Shown here: positions 1 to 12,218 of the stretch, piece after piece
How the letters are laid out: each line of letters opens with the position of its first letter
Numbering within the stretch: position 1 is the first letter of the stretch
Source: Struthio camelus
Lineage: Eukaryota; Chordata; Aves; Struthioniformes; Struthionidae
NCBI RefSeq assembly: GCF_040807025.1
Contig: NC_090967.1
Span: 7,618,001 to 7,682,000 of the forward strand
DNA length: 64,000 nt
Direction of reading: 5' to 3'
Translations under genes and position numbers: made by a program
Notes under the pieces: generated by a model
Seen by the model: only the letters and a program-made list of their open reading frames with translations
What the model was told of the DNA's origin: nothing
Database searches by the model: none

Positions 1-3000
1 CCGGCCGGCCGGCCGCCCCGTCCCCGGCGCAGCGATGCCCACGCACACCGCCCCGTCCACCCGCCGCAGAACCAGAGCGCCGCAGGGCCAGCACCTCTCC
101 GCCGCGCAGGTCCCGCTGGCAGCCTCCATGCCCGGACAGACCCGTGTTTCCCTCATCACTGATCCCCAGGTGCCCCTCTCCTTCCCCCAGAGGCCGCATC
201 CCTGCTCCGCTCTGCCAAACCGCCCCCGCGGGTCTGATCCTGCAGGTCCCACCTGGCTCGGCCAGGGCTGTGCAAGGTGGGGAGAGGGCGCAGGCTGAAG
301 CCCAGGGCCTCTGCTGCGGGGGGCCATTGCTGCTGTGCTTGTTTTACTGGAGGTCTGTCCGTGCCCACACCAAGAACAGGGCAAGTCCTGAAACACGGGG
401 AGAAGGAGACCAAGGCAGGCACTGGTGGGGGGAATCCCCCGCCACCGAGCTGCACAGCCAGGCCGGCACCGGCTGGGCACCCCCCTCCCCGGGGACCCCT
501 GCCGCGCTCTGCTCGAGGTCAGGCAGGGCGGGGAGAGGGCGCAGGAGCCCCACCACCTCCACCGCGGCCCCTTGGGAGCAGCTCCCGAGCCGGGGATCCT
601 TCCCGAGGGAGCGGAGCGGCCCGGAGAGCGGGAGCCGTCCCAGGCTGCGATGCCGGCTCCGGGGGCGCGCGGCCGGCGGTGCCCTCCGCCGGGCCAGCGG
701 CTGGGGCGCAGCGAAGCACGTACGACTGCAGCGGGAGCAGCGTCGCTGCAACCTCGGGCGGACTGGGGGGGGGGCGGGAAGCCAGGCTCCGGCTCCACCG
801 CCCTTCCCACCCTCTCCTGCCTCCCCCTCCTCTTCCTCCTCACCCCCATCTCCCCGGCCACCAACGACCTTTCCGAGCGCCTGCAAGGTCGCAGCGGAGA
901 CGGGCGGCCGGACCCAGCAGGACTCGCGCGGGGCCCGCCGAGCCCGGCCGCACGGGCAGGGGATCCCCCCGGAAAGCATCGGCCAGGAAACGGGAGGGGA
1001 AGGGGCGCCCCGGGGGCTGAGCCGCAGCCTCCTGCCCCCGCCAGCACCGCAAGGCGCCGCGCATCCAGGCTCTGACCTTTCTCCAATGACACCTTCCCCA
1101 TGTGAGACATTGCCATGGCAACCGAAAGTGATGTCACAGCTGCACAACTATGACTTCACAACGCGGGCCGCGAAGGAAGGACGGGGCCGCGCTCGCTCTG
1201 CCGCCGCTGCCAGCCCCCGGCCGGCGCGGGACCCCCCGTTCCGCCCCAGCTCCGGCACGAGCGCCCGGCGGGGACCCCTCCTGCCAGCGGCCGCCCAGCA
1301 GCTCCTGCTCTCGCTGCAAACTGACCCTGATTCACCAGGCAAGTCCCGCGGGGGCATTAGCCACGCAAAGCTGCGAAGGACGACGATTAAATAACCATGC
1401 CAGCTGGGCAAAACTCTCCGCTGGCTCAAATCCCTTTGCAATCTGGCAGAGCCAGGGCAGAATTTGGCCTGCTCAGGAAGATAAACTGGTGCTGATCACC
1501 CCCCCAGCACACACGGACACACACGCAGATAAGATCGACTCTGTGCAATCTCTTAGGAGACCTGAGTGCAACGCCAACGGTTCCCTCCTTGGAGGGCAGC
1601 ACGTGCACAGAAGAAAAGATCCAGTCTAGGCTACTAAAAATATCTGAAAACAAATTATATTAGGCTCCTTGGCACCCCCCCCCCCTTGCTTCTGACCTAA
1701 TTGAGCCACAGCGATGATGACAGAAGGCGCTGAAGGCCGGCGTTCTGGAGCGCAGACCGCCGTTTCTCTTCGCCCGAAGCCTGGCACCAAGGTCCTGGCC
1801 CACAGGTCCGAGGCAGGACGACCACCGGGAGCCCCAACGGGCCCAGGCATCCCGGCCGCCCCCGCGAGCGCATCACGGAGGCTCCTCTCTTCTCCCAGAG
1901 CCGGCAGGCGAAACCCCAAGAGCGCGTCGCTCTGCAGAGATCGCTCCAACGCTTCCGAAACCGCTAAGGAAACCTCAAGGCGGGAGAGGCACGAGGCAGC
2001 CACAGCCGCCGCTCGAGCAAACCCACGGGCGGGAGGGAAGGAAAAACCCTCCGAGCGCGCCGAGACCCGGCGCCGCCGGCTCCGGGGACGCCCCAGCTCG
2101 GCTCAGACGCTGCTTCAGCTCTTGGGGTGGCTCAAGGGGCGACCCGGCCGCCTCGGCTCGCTCCGGCTGCTCTGCGCAACGCCATCCCCCTTTACAGTTA
2201 CCCAGTTCACCAGGTAATTGCCCGCCGCACCAGTTGCCAGCCGGCCCGCACAGACGAGGACTCCGGGCTCGGAGACCCCGGGCTGCCCCGCAGGAGGTGC
2301 CCCGGGGCCGGCGGTCGAGGGCCGAGCTCCTGCAGCCAGGCCAGGGGACCCAGTGCCCACGGGCCGAGCTCGGATCCGTGCTTTACAAACTCGAAATAAA
2401 TACTCAGGTTCTAAAAAAAAAAAAAAAATGAGGTCACTTTTATAAGTGGGTTAAGAAGCCAAATGCAGCAGTTTAGCCCCAGCACAGACAGGGCAGGAAA
2501 ATACGGTGCCAAAGATGCCAGTATACAACCGTGCGTTTCAGAATAAGCAGTTGCGATAAATCACTGGTATCGCTCTCCCCAGGAAAAGCCTCCCTTTGGA
2601 GGGGGGGAGGATAAAAGCTTTGCAAAACACTCAGGACTCAGGAAAGAATAACAGAGACCCAAACCTTTAAAACAACCCCCAAAACGATAGTCACAGCCTC
2701 ATCCTCCTGATGAATAAGCTATGGCTTTCGGCCACCTAAGAAGGCGCCTGCCCTACGTTAGTTCTGCAGAGCGGGAGAGCAGTTCCCCGGTCACGATGAT
2801 CCCGCTATTACTGTTCTCTCTCAGCAAGCACGAAAGGAGGCGGCATTTGCGGCGTGCCCACTGGGAGCGACAGCAGGCTGCAGAGCCCAGCGCCCTCTCC
2901 CCAGGGGTCCTGACCGCGCCGTGAACGCATCAGCCGAGCCATCCCGGCAGCAGCAAAGCCGCAGGAACCATTTTAAACCAGGCAGCGAGAGGCTCCAGCC

Positions 3001-4662
3001 AAGCAGCATGGGACACGCGCACGTTCTGGGTGCAGCTTCGCCCCCTGATTCAGGCAAGGTGCCATATTCGCAACAGAAATCCACCAGCGACAAAAATCAC
3101 GCAGCTCGGGCGGGTTCGGGTTCAGCTCCAGCCCCGTCGCGGCGGGGGGCTGCGATGCGGCGGGCTCGCGGGAAGGAAGGCCAGGCAGCCCCCTGCACCA
3201 CCACCAGCGCGACTGAATCATCCGCTGCGCGCAGCTCGCATTACTAATGCACCTAGCAGCCTCCCCGGGCTGAATTCCTCCTTCCAGGCTTACGCAAGTC
3301 CCTCGCTACGGAAGAGGAGGACGGGATCAAACGCGGAGGTGGACGGCCCGCGACCCTGTTACGTGGGGGTCCCGCACCTCCCTTGGAGGCATCTGGCCCC
3401 GCTGCGAGAAGCCACCAGACGCCTCCTCGGTTCTGACCCCCGAAGGGAGTCTGACCCTTCGCGCCGTCCGACCTCCCCCTGCCTCCCAGCCCCTTCCCCG
3501 CTTCACTCCCCCACCTCGCTTTCACCTATTTCAACAGAAATAAGGATGGGACCTAGACCAGCAGCGCGCCCAGAGTCACGGACAAGCCAGGGCTAGAGCC
3601 CAGGCAGCTGCCCCAGCCCGAGAGCGATACTCCAGTTGTAGCAACACCAACAAAAATAACGCAAAAGTCAACGCTAGGCTTTCCTGCCTTTCCCAGTCAA
3701 TAAACACCAGAAGCGGAGAAGAGAGACAACACAACTGAACACAGCACCCAGCAGAGGTGGCTCTGCTCGACATTGTCTACTTCAGCACACATCTTGCAAG
3801 GTTTCCTTTATCGGATGTGTAACTCGTGATCTGAAACAGCCACCCATGCTACTTCCTAATAATTCAATATTTATGTAAATAGCAACTTTCGTTCCTGGAG
3901 TAAATCTCCCCCTTTGAATTTTGCATGGATTCCAGCGCTGAGTCCACGAGCAGCTAGGATCTCTAAACGATTATGAAATGATGTCACATACGCAGATGGG
4001 GAGTGATTTTACCTTAAGATGAGCAAACGGGTTTTGCAGGGCAAACACCGCTGAGTTCACGCTCCATTACCAGATATACGCAATTTTGGTGGGTTTTTTT
4101 TCCCCCCGGCAGGGACGACCAACGCGAGAGACACGGGCGCGCACCCTACGCGGGCAGAGCGGATCCTCGCTGCCGGGCTTTCCGCCCTGCCCCGAGCGGA
4201 CGGCGCTCACCCCGCACGCCCGGCACAGCGGTTCTCCTTGCGGCTCCCCGGGGCCGACCGTCCCCGCCGGCTCTCCGGGCGCCCCAGCCCGCGGCGGGGG
4301 GCCGGGCCGGCGCGGCGGCTCCGCCAAGGTCACGGCGGGGCGGCCTGCGCCGGGCGCGGACGACGCGGCCTCCGGGCCTCCGGGCCTCGCTCCTGCCTCC
4401 CGCGGGCCCGGGAGGCGGCAGGGCGCCTGCCAGGAGGCTCCGCCGCACGTGCCGAGCCCCGGCGCGACGCCCGAGCGGGCCAAGGCCGCGGCCGCAGGAC
4501 CCACACCGGCGGCAGGACGCCGAGGGCGAAGCCGGAGCCCGGGCGCTCCCCGCTCCCAGCGGCCCCCTCGGTCCATCCCGTCCCCGCCGCAAGCGCCCCG
4601 CGGCCACGGTGAGGGGCGCCCGCCCGCCCGCGGGGGCTCAAGGTGCCCCCGGCGCCCCGCAC
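1..4662 (-). other. HCN2 intron 1 (part)
   Basis: This stretch lies downstream of the HCN2 exon 1 donor and is inferred to be part of its long first intron. No HCN transmembrane exon was recognised on the minus strand. About the first 1.4 kb is CpG-rich, and a second GC-rich block covers roughly 1.7-2.4 kb. The open frames here are compositional. A poly(A)-like run follows an AATAAA hexamer near 2395-2428. An X-box palindrome lies at 1110-1121. Confidence 0.6.
1110..1138. promoter_or_regulatory. RFX-type X-box palindrome plus CRE-like site
   Basis: The 12-bp perfect palindrome TTGCCATGGCAA is at 1110-1121 and matches the symmetric X-box core bound by RFX factors. A CRE-like GTGATGTCAC follows at 1129-1138, and a TGACTTCA half-site lies near 1150. 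X-box next to CRE-like elements is a known arrangement in RFX-regulated promoters. Use as an enhancer or alternative promoter in HCN2 intron 1 is inference. Confidence 0.4.
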
Positions 4663-5120
4663 CTGAAGTCGCTGTAGGGGTGGATGATCCAGGCGCCGGC
4701 CGACTTGACGCGCTCCTGCTCCCGCTCCACCGCCTTCTGCGAGCCGAACATCCGCAGCGAGAACTTGTTGACGCCGGGCTGCAGCATGGCCCCGAACTGC
4801 CGCTGCATGAAGCTGGCCTGGCTGCCGCGGGCCTCCTCGCCGCCCGCCTCCTCGCCCGCGCCCTCCTCGGCCGCCTTGGCCCCGCCGCCGCCGCAGGAGA
4901 AGGAGACCTTGGGCTCGCGCGGCGGCTCGGCGCCGGGGCTGCGCGGCGGCTCCCCGCGGCGGCACTCGCCGTTGGGCGAGCCCTTGCCGCGGCCCCGCGC
5001 CCGCCCCGCCGCCGCCGCCGCCCCGCCGCGCTTCGCGCCCTCGCCGCCCCCTCCGGCCGCCGCCGCCGCCTCCTCCTCGGCCGCCGCCGCCGCCTCCGCC
5101 GCGCCGCGGCCCGCCCGCAT
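4663..5120 (-). CDS. HCN2: HCN2, first coding exon (partial gene)
   Basis: This is the N-terminal exon of a hyperpolarisation-activated, cyclic-nucleotide-gated cation channel, which carries the pacemaker current at the plasma membrane of neurons and heart cells. The frame starts at [10 protein letters not shown] and runs through low-complexity Ala, Glu and Gly tracts. It then enters the conserved HCN domain before S1, with the segments [39 protein letters not shown] and [11 protein letters not shown]. The exon is 458 bp and ends in phase 2 at a GT donor just after the first two bases of the Arg codon, where HCN exon 1 normally ends. The S1-S6, pore and CNBD exons are not in the window and must lie beyond the left edge. 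HCN2 is chosen over other HCN paralogues mainly because BSG and CDC34 are its neighbours; the conserved block alone does not separate them. The 5' end sits in a CpG-rich block next to a minisatellite. Confidence 0.9.
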
Positions 5121-5339
5121 CCTGCCGCCGCCGCCGACACACGGCGGCCGAGTGGCGCCCGCCGCGCCCGGGCCGGGGGCGGGACCGGGCCGGGCGGGGG
5201 GGCGGGACCGGGCCGGGCCGCGGAGGGTCCGCAGCGCCCCCCGCCGGCGCCTGGCGGCCGCGCAGCCCCGCCCCCCCCGCGGCCTTGCCGCGATCCCCCC
5301 CCCCACACACACACAGACCGCCGGCGGGAGCTCGGCTGC

Positions 5340-6165
5340 CCTCAGAGGGTCTCGGCTCCTCCAGGGGGTCCCAGGCCCTTGGGGGGGGCCCGGCTCCTCC
5401 AGGGGGGCCCAGCTCCCCCCCCCAAGAGGGTCCTGGCTCCCCCAGGGGGTCCCGGTCACCTCGGGGGGGTCCCAGCTCCCCCCAGGGGTCTCATCTCCTC
5501 CAGGGGGGCCCAGCTCCCCCCCCAAGAGGGTCCTGGCTCCCCCAGGGGGTCCCGGTCACTTCAGAGGGGTCCCAGCTCCCCCCCAGGGGTCTCATCTCCT
5601 TCAGGGGGTCCCAGCTCCCCCCCCAAGAGGGTCCTGGCTCCCCCAGGGGGTCCCGGTCACTTCAGGGGGGTCCCAGCTCCCCCCAGGGGTCTCATCTCCT
5701 TCAGGGGGTCCCAGCTCCCCCCCCAAGAGGGTCCTGGCTCCCCCAGGGGGTCCCGGTCACTTCAGGGGGGTCCCAGCTCCCCCCAGGGGTCTCATCTCCT
5801 TCAGGGGGTCCCAGCTCCTCCCCCAAGAGGGTCCTGGCTCCCCCAGGGGGTCCCGGTCACTTCAGGGGGGTCCCAGCTCCCCCCCAGGGGTCTCATCTCC
5901 TTCAGGGGGTCCCAGCTCCCCCCCCCAAGAGGGTCCTGGCTCCCCCAGGGGGTCTCAGCCACCTCAGGGGGCTCCCAGCCCCTTCGGGAGGTCCCAGCTT
6001 CCCTCCAGAGGGTCCCAGCTCCTTCAGGGGGTCCCAGTCCCTTCAGGAGGTCCTGGCTCCTCCAGGGGGTCCCAGCTCTTCCCCCCAAGAGGGTCCTGGC
6101 TCCCCCAGGGGGTCTCGGCCACCTCAGGGGGGTCCCAGCCCCTTCGGGAGGTCCCGGCTCCCCCC
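5340..6165. repeat. 100-bp higher-order minisatellite upstream of HCN2
   Basis: The landmark AAGAGGGTCCTGGCTCCCCC recurs starting at 5424, 5524, 5625, 5725, 5825, 5927 and, after a 160-bp step, 6087. The main period is therefore 100-102 bp. Each unit is built of four or five roughly 20-bp sub-repeats of the form GGGTCCCAGCTCC. The right edge decays into variant sub-repeats. The period is not a multiple of three, so the long open frames crossing it are artefacts. The array begins about 220 bp upstream of the HCN2 start codon. Confidence 0.93.
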
Positions 6166-9100
6166 CACGCCGCAGCCCCCAGCCCCGGTGGGCACCAGGA
6201 CGGAGGCCGCAGCAGGCCCGGCACCGCGGGGAGCTCCGGCCGGGACCCCACCGACCGGGGAGGGCGCAGGGGCGGCTCGGCCCGCCCAGGGGGGAATGTG
6301 GGCTTCCTCCTCCTCCTCCTCCTCCTGCCCTGCTCAGGCACCAAAGCAGCTTCTCCAGGGACGAGCAGCCCGGAGAGCCAGCTTGCCCCACGGGGGCCCC
6401 CACGGCTGCCGGGGGCCCACGGGACCCCCGTCACCCCAGACCCCGCTGCCGCGCTCTCCGCGAGCCTCCCCTGCTATTTTTAAAGGCAATCAAGGGCTGG
6501 CTGAGCAGCCCTAACGAGGGGCCCATCCCTCCCCCTGCCAGCGCTGCCGCCCGACCTGAAACCTGGGATATAAACATCCCACCGATGCTCCTCCTCGAAG
6601 CCCCTCCGCAGGGCCGGGGGCAGGAGAGCCGCCGAGAGGGACCACCCGGGATGGGCGCGGGGGGAAGGAGCCGGAGGGTCCGGGATAAACCCCAGGCCTG
6701 GCCCCGCGGGACAGGGGCGCTCGCGTCCCCCGGGGCACCCGCACCTTGCTCAAAACCGGGCTCGGCCCCAGAAAAGGGCAGGGGGGGACAAGCGGCTGGA
6801 CGCCCCGGAGGGGCGGATGCTCCCGTCAGGGGCGGCAGGGTCTGAGGCTCTGGGAACGGGAATGGGGTCGTCTGGGCGCGCAACTCCTGCTCGGCCACCC
6901 CAGGAACCTGCCGCCGCTCCCGCGCCCTTTCCCGGCCGCGAGACAGCCAGGACAGCGCCGGGACGAGGGAGCCGGGGTGAGCCCGCGACCGCTGCAAAGG
7001 GCCGGACGCTGAGCACCTACCGCAGGGGACCCACCGCCCGACGGCGGGCTCCAGGCAGGGCCCTTCGCCCTCTGCTCCCCGCGCCGGCCACGCTCGGCGG
7101 CGGGCAGCACCATCTGGTGCCCACCGTGCAGAAGCACAGCTGGACAGCGCGCACAGGCCGGCTCCCGCGATGCCACGGCCCGGCCCGTCTCCGCGTCCCA
7201 CCAGCCCCGAGCGCCGCAGGCGGAGGACGCCCAGGAAGCAGCGCTCCAGGCCGCAGGGGGCTTGCTCTGCAAGCAGAGGGGCCCCCTCTGCGCGTCCCGA
7301 CTGCTCCGTCTGCCCAAGCGCAGGCAGCGCATCTACCAGGACAGCAAATTCACCTCCCGTTTCGATCTGATCCAAGTCCAGAGAGGAGCCCTGGCGGGAA
7401 CAAACAGCATCCCAAGAGCCAAGACCGTGTTTTGATTGGAGCGGGAGGCCGGGGACACGGGGGCAAACAAGGGACACAGCAGGGAGCCAACAGCTCAGGG
7501 CTCTCGTCCGTGAGGAGTCATCAGCAAGCGGCTGCAGCCCTCAGGGATGGGAGAGAGGCCTGGTTCACCCCGTCCAAGCGCAGGACTCAACTCCTTGGGG
7601 CGTCGCAAAAAGGGGAGCGTGAGCCAGGGCGGCGAGGCCGTGCCTTGGCTCTCTGCTGACAGCTGCTGTGGGCGAGCCAGCCCAGCAGAGAGCAGCACGA
7701 TGCTGCTTCATCCCCCTCCCCAGCTCCCCAGCCTGCTTTCCACCCTTGTGCCAGCCCTTGCGAACAAAAGGCACAAACAGGGCTTTGTGCTGTGGACCCA
7801 GAGCAGGGTCAGGCAGGACCCATAATCCTCATCAAAGAAATTAAGCCTCGCATTGATTTTTCACCAGGACGGTACCCGCAAGCACGCAGCAGGCTGTGAA
7901 AGGGCTTGCATAACCAACCCACTTACGTGCAGCAGAGCCATGCTGCCTGGGCAGCCCGGGGGCAAGGCTGGCTGCGGACGCACCAAGACAAGAGAAACGT
8001 TATCAGGCTGGGCCCAGACCAGGGCGTGGGGCCCTACAAACTGCTCCCAGACCTACCTGGCGCCGCACCCAGCTGCTCTTTGAGCAAGGCCCTGCAGTCA
8101 GAGCCATGCTTCCTAATTACCCCAGCCGAAGCAGGGACAAAGTGTTTGGCTTCAGGGTGAGGCCACAAGGCCGCAGCTCACGCATCCTTGTAAAAAACAA
8201 AAGGCCGGGCAGCGCTCCCCAGGCGAGCAGGGGTGCCTTTGGCCTGCTAGGAATGTGCGCACGCGTGTGAGTGCACACACACGTGGGCTTTCTCCAGCCA
8301 ACAGCTGCAGCTGCCACTACCTCACTCCAAGGACAGGAACACTGACAAAAGCAGGCTCAGCTGAACTCCATGCTTTGTAAGCAGGAAGGACACCCCTCCC
8401 CAAGTCTTCCAGACTGCAGAGTCCTTGGAGAGCACCAGCCTGTGTACAAAGCAAGCAAAGACCTTGCACCTTTGCTCTCTCACAGGTAAGAGCAGGGAGA
8501 AAAAATAATTGCTTAGAAAAGCACAGGACATTTATGCATGTCAGCTGCAAACACCTGCTAAGGTCTTTGCCCACAGACACACTTCGTGCCTGGCCTGATG
8601 CAGGGGAGCAGCTCGGTAGTTGGCACCAAACCTACGAAGGGGCAGCTATGCTCCTGGTCTGTGGGTGAACAGCTGGAGGCACTGCCTGGTCCTTTAGCTC
8701 CTGGGCGCAAGCATGGCTGCAAGCACAGCGCTGGCTTGAGCACCCCCCTTCTTGATCCGCCTGGGCAACCCACAGGGCCTGCGCTGACTTCCATCAGCGC
8801 ACTGAAGCCTGAAAGGCTCCGCTGCGCTCAGCGGCTCCCAGTAACTTACGGTCAGCTTGAAGTCACCCTGAATTCAGCATGAGGGGGAAAAACCAAGTGC
8901 TGTTACAATAGCTGCTGCTGAAGGGACTGTTTCTGGGAAGCTCAAGTACTCCACACAGAGCCACAGGCAAGCAGATTACCACTCACCCTCGCACTGTTTC
9001 ATGCTGTCTCCCTTCAGAAAAAGCAGTTATTTAAGAATGATCAAGGTCTCCAGCTAGCCCCACTGCCCTTTACTGCCATCATAGGTCTTTCTCCAATCTG

Positions 9101-10425
9101 GGTTTCCATTTGAATCAGTCCCACCTTCACCTTTTGTTCCTCTCCTTTGAGAAGGTGACACATCCCAGCAGCATTCTTAAGTTATCTGATTTGTGGGGAG
9201 CCTGCATTGCCACTGTTTGTTTAGGCCACAGGCACTTGGCTGTTGCTTAGTCTGTCACCTTTAGATGTTCTGATTTCCCATCCAAAGGCTCTGATAACCC
9301 ACAGATGAAACTTAAGAGCCCTTTCAGAACTGCTCCCCAAACCTTTTCACTGGTGGCAGACTTGCACAGCCCCAGCCCGTGCTAGAGAAGGGGCTACATT
9401 CAGCACTGTTAACAGCCTGCTGCCAGAGTTCACTTGGTCAGCTTTGGCTTGGACCCGAGACCATGTCCATAAGGGCCTGAAGCATGAGGCCTTGCCTGCA
9501 AGGGCCCCTCCTGTATTTTCAGATTGCCCTAGGGCAAGGCTGCTGCCTCATGGACACTGATGAGCCTTGCAGCAGGGTGAGGTGAAGCCTGTCCTCCAAA
9601 CAGGGCAGTTGCATCCCCTCCCCTGCAAAAGCAAGGCCTGGCTCAAGGGAAGGCATTCTCTGGAGCTGGTTGGGTCCCCAGGCCACCAAGCACCACCTCA
9701 GGGTGCACAAAGGTATGGGCCCCAGCACTCAGCAATGCCACTGGGGATTAGGCTAGGTCCACTGAACACAACCTCCTCCATTGCAGAAGTAAGGCTGCCT
9801 CACATGCTGCAAAACCCATCCATCTTCATTAGCAACCCAGTTGCTTTGCTCCGAGTCCCAGGCCCTAGAGGAAGAGCAGGACATGACAGAGGAACTGCTC
9901 CCCCAGGGGAGAAGAACTGGTTATCAGAGAGCTGATACTATTACCCCGTCCCCCAAGCTGGATCAAACACATTAGGGCTTTATTTGGTTCCAGCATCCCT
10001 TTAGACAGCATAGCTTTGATTTAGCAGGACTCCAGGATAACATATAACAAAGCTCTTCAAGGTTAAGGCAGGATCTGGAAAGGAGACTCAACCTCTGCTT
10101 AGGTTTGTGCCATCCTCACGCTCCCACCAGTGTTGCTTCTGCTAATGTGAAACTGGGAACTGAAGTCTGTGCAACAAGAGCAATAATGCCAGAGACCCCA
10201 TCACCTTGGCCTCTGTCTCTGCAGAGCAGGGAACAGTGTTCATCTCCATTTGTAAAGGCCTGAACACCTCTCAAAGGTGCAAGCACTTGGCAAAGAGTCC
10301 AGTCTGAGTTAGCATGAGCTCATGAGACAAAGCTTCATGTTCTACAGCCAGAGGACCAGAAATGAGTCAGAGCAGATCAGACAGCCCAAGTGTCCAACTA
10401 GTAGGGAAGAGTTACCAGAATCCAA
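6166..10425. other. HCN2-BSG intergenic region
   Basis: No gene was recognised on either strand. The stretch from 6.2 to 7.7 kb is CpG-rich and probably belongs to the HCN2 5' regulatory block; it includes a CTATTTTTAA sequence at 6474-6483 that fits an MEF2 site. From 7.7 kb onward the base composition becomes ordinary. A TTTATT near 9979 could be a distal minus-strand poly(A) signal for BSG. Confidence 0.5.
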
Positions 10426-10434
10426 ACAGAGGTG

Positions 10435-12218
10435 GAAAAAAAGAGGAATCATCTTTATTTGTGAAGTATGTTAACAGATGGAATAGTTCAGTGCTACCCA
10501 ACAATAAAGATAACAGACTCCACTTAGCATTTGACTGCTTTCAGGCTTCTATGTCACACAAACATCAAGATAGCTTAAGCACAAGAATACATGCTGTTAA
10601 GCTGCTCCCCAAAGCACCGCAGCCCCAGTGTTCACTCCAACACTTTGCCCCTATCCCCCACTGTAGCAATTTTAGAAGAGACACTAACAAAACCCCATTA
10701 AATAAGTTAACACTAATCATATTTAGTCAGTTTTCAGCTCTAACACCGCCTCACGGTTGTTCAAGAGGGCAACAAGAGCAACTCTGGAGGGAGCCAACTG
10801 GGATGCTGGCCTGAAGTAGTATGGCACTGTGTGCGAGTCCAGGGGTGGTGTCCTACACACCGAGGAATGAGTTGTTCCATCACTCTTCCCCAAGGAACCA
10901 CACAGAAACATGCCCGGCAGCCCTGCATGAATGACTCACCGGAGCATACCCTGCCTGAAAGCTAGGGAAAGATGCAGCTTTGCTCCAGGTGATGCACTGG
11001 GAAAGACACATAACTAGTTTCCTAATCCCTTCAGTCAGGTCAGGCCACTTCCAGAAGGTTACCAAAGCAGTTTCTTCCTGATCGATGCAAAACAGGACAG
11101 CAGATCTACTGGAAACACAGGCCATACCAGCCACCTCCAACAGAATAGCACACAAGCAGCTGTGCACATTTCACTTTCATGCTCAGGGTCAGCTCTCCTT
11201 GCCTCCTTGTATGGCCTCTTAAAAGCTAAGGTGGGGCAAAGAGGGCATTTCAGAAGAGCCCTACCCAACATACCCTGTTCTTCCCACAGATAAGGAACAG
11301 AAGTAGGTTCTGCTCCCACCCACTCCCTCTGTAACATGAAGAAACCTAGGACAGCCAGCCAGTGACCAAGACTACCAGCAACAAGGGATTTACATTTATA
11401 GGTAGAAAAACCCTCCCACAACTCTTTCTTTTTTTTAAAAAAAAGTATATTTTAGATTCTACAACTTAAGTTTCTTTAGAAAGTGAAATAACTGAATCGC
11501 AAGGATGCACTAGGATATTCGTGGTGCTATTTTACCAAAAAAAATTAGAAGAAAAAAATGTCCAGACAAGTTCTTCAGCTACACGTCACCTGGTATGAGA
11601 GAAAAAAAGCCAGTTAGAGAACCCATTCATGCCAGCAAGGCCGCACTGCACTAGAGGGGTTGATAAAACAGAACCGGACAAAGGCTGCCTTGAGTGAAGT
11701 TCTGGGCTGGGACTCACTTCCTGCCCAAGTCCAGAGCAGGAGTTATCAGGCAGTCCTGACCCTCCCATGCTATAGAGGCACACAGCAGACTATCACTTTC
11801 TTCTCTGCCTCCCCTAGTCTATCTGACAGAGGCCACATACACTGTTGCGCCCTGCATACACTCAGCTCCAGCAGCTTTGGCAGTTTCCTGGGAGGCTACT
11901 ACTGGCCTGTGCCCGAACTTCACAGCAGCACTTCCTACTCCCTCTCCCCAGATACTGTGGTATGATGTTCGGCCAGAAGAGCCTCTGCCTACAGGGATGT
12001 TACATCAGGACCTTTCTGCTTCCTCCAGGGTCCTTTTCTGGCTGCAGATACTGCAGTCCTCTGAACAACTGATAAATATCTCCAGCGAGGTTCCACCTAG
12101 ACAATCCTCTCCAGACTACTGCGTGAACCTTCCACTGAGGAGGTAGAGATGTCCGATACAGCAACAGTTCTCAGCAAAACCTCTGCCCTCAGAAATTGTA
12201 CTCACCTGGCTCCTGCTC
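10435..12218 (-). other. BSG: BSG 3'-UTR with one predicted intron
   Basis: After the stop codon the gene strand runs 13 bases to a consensus donor, CAG then GTGAGT, with the exon ending at 12206. A pyrimidine-rich acceptor, CTCTCATACCAG, would start a UTR exon at 11589. The remaining UTR has no coding signal and ends near the AATAAA at 10454-10459. The junction would lie within 50 bases of the stop, so it should not trigger nonsense-mediated decay. The intron is inferred from splice-site sequence only. Confidence 0.5.
10454..10459 (-). terminator. BSG: BSG candidate poly(A) signal
   Basis: The plus-strand TTTATT reads AATAAA on the gene strand. It is the first canonical hexamer I found downstream of the inferred BSG 3'-UTR exon, which would start at 11589. 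Cleavage would be expected roughly 10-30 bases further left. A second hexamer near 9979 is an alternative. Confidence 0.5.

Noticed and set aside
4086..6845. 919-codon plus-strand open frame, and other long frames over the HCN2 upstream array
   Set aside because: It runs antisense to HCN2 exon 1 and through the 100-bp minisatellite. The Pro/Gly/Ser-rich translation reflects the repeat, and all frames are open for the same reason.
6431..7477. 348-codon minus-strand frame upstream of HCN2
   Set aside because: No recognisable domain. High GC content suppresses stop codons, and competing frames of similar length exist on the other strand.
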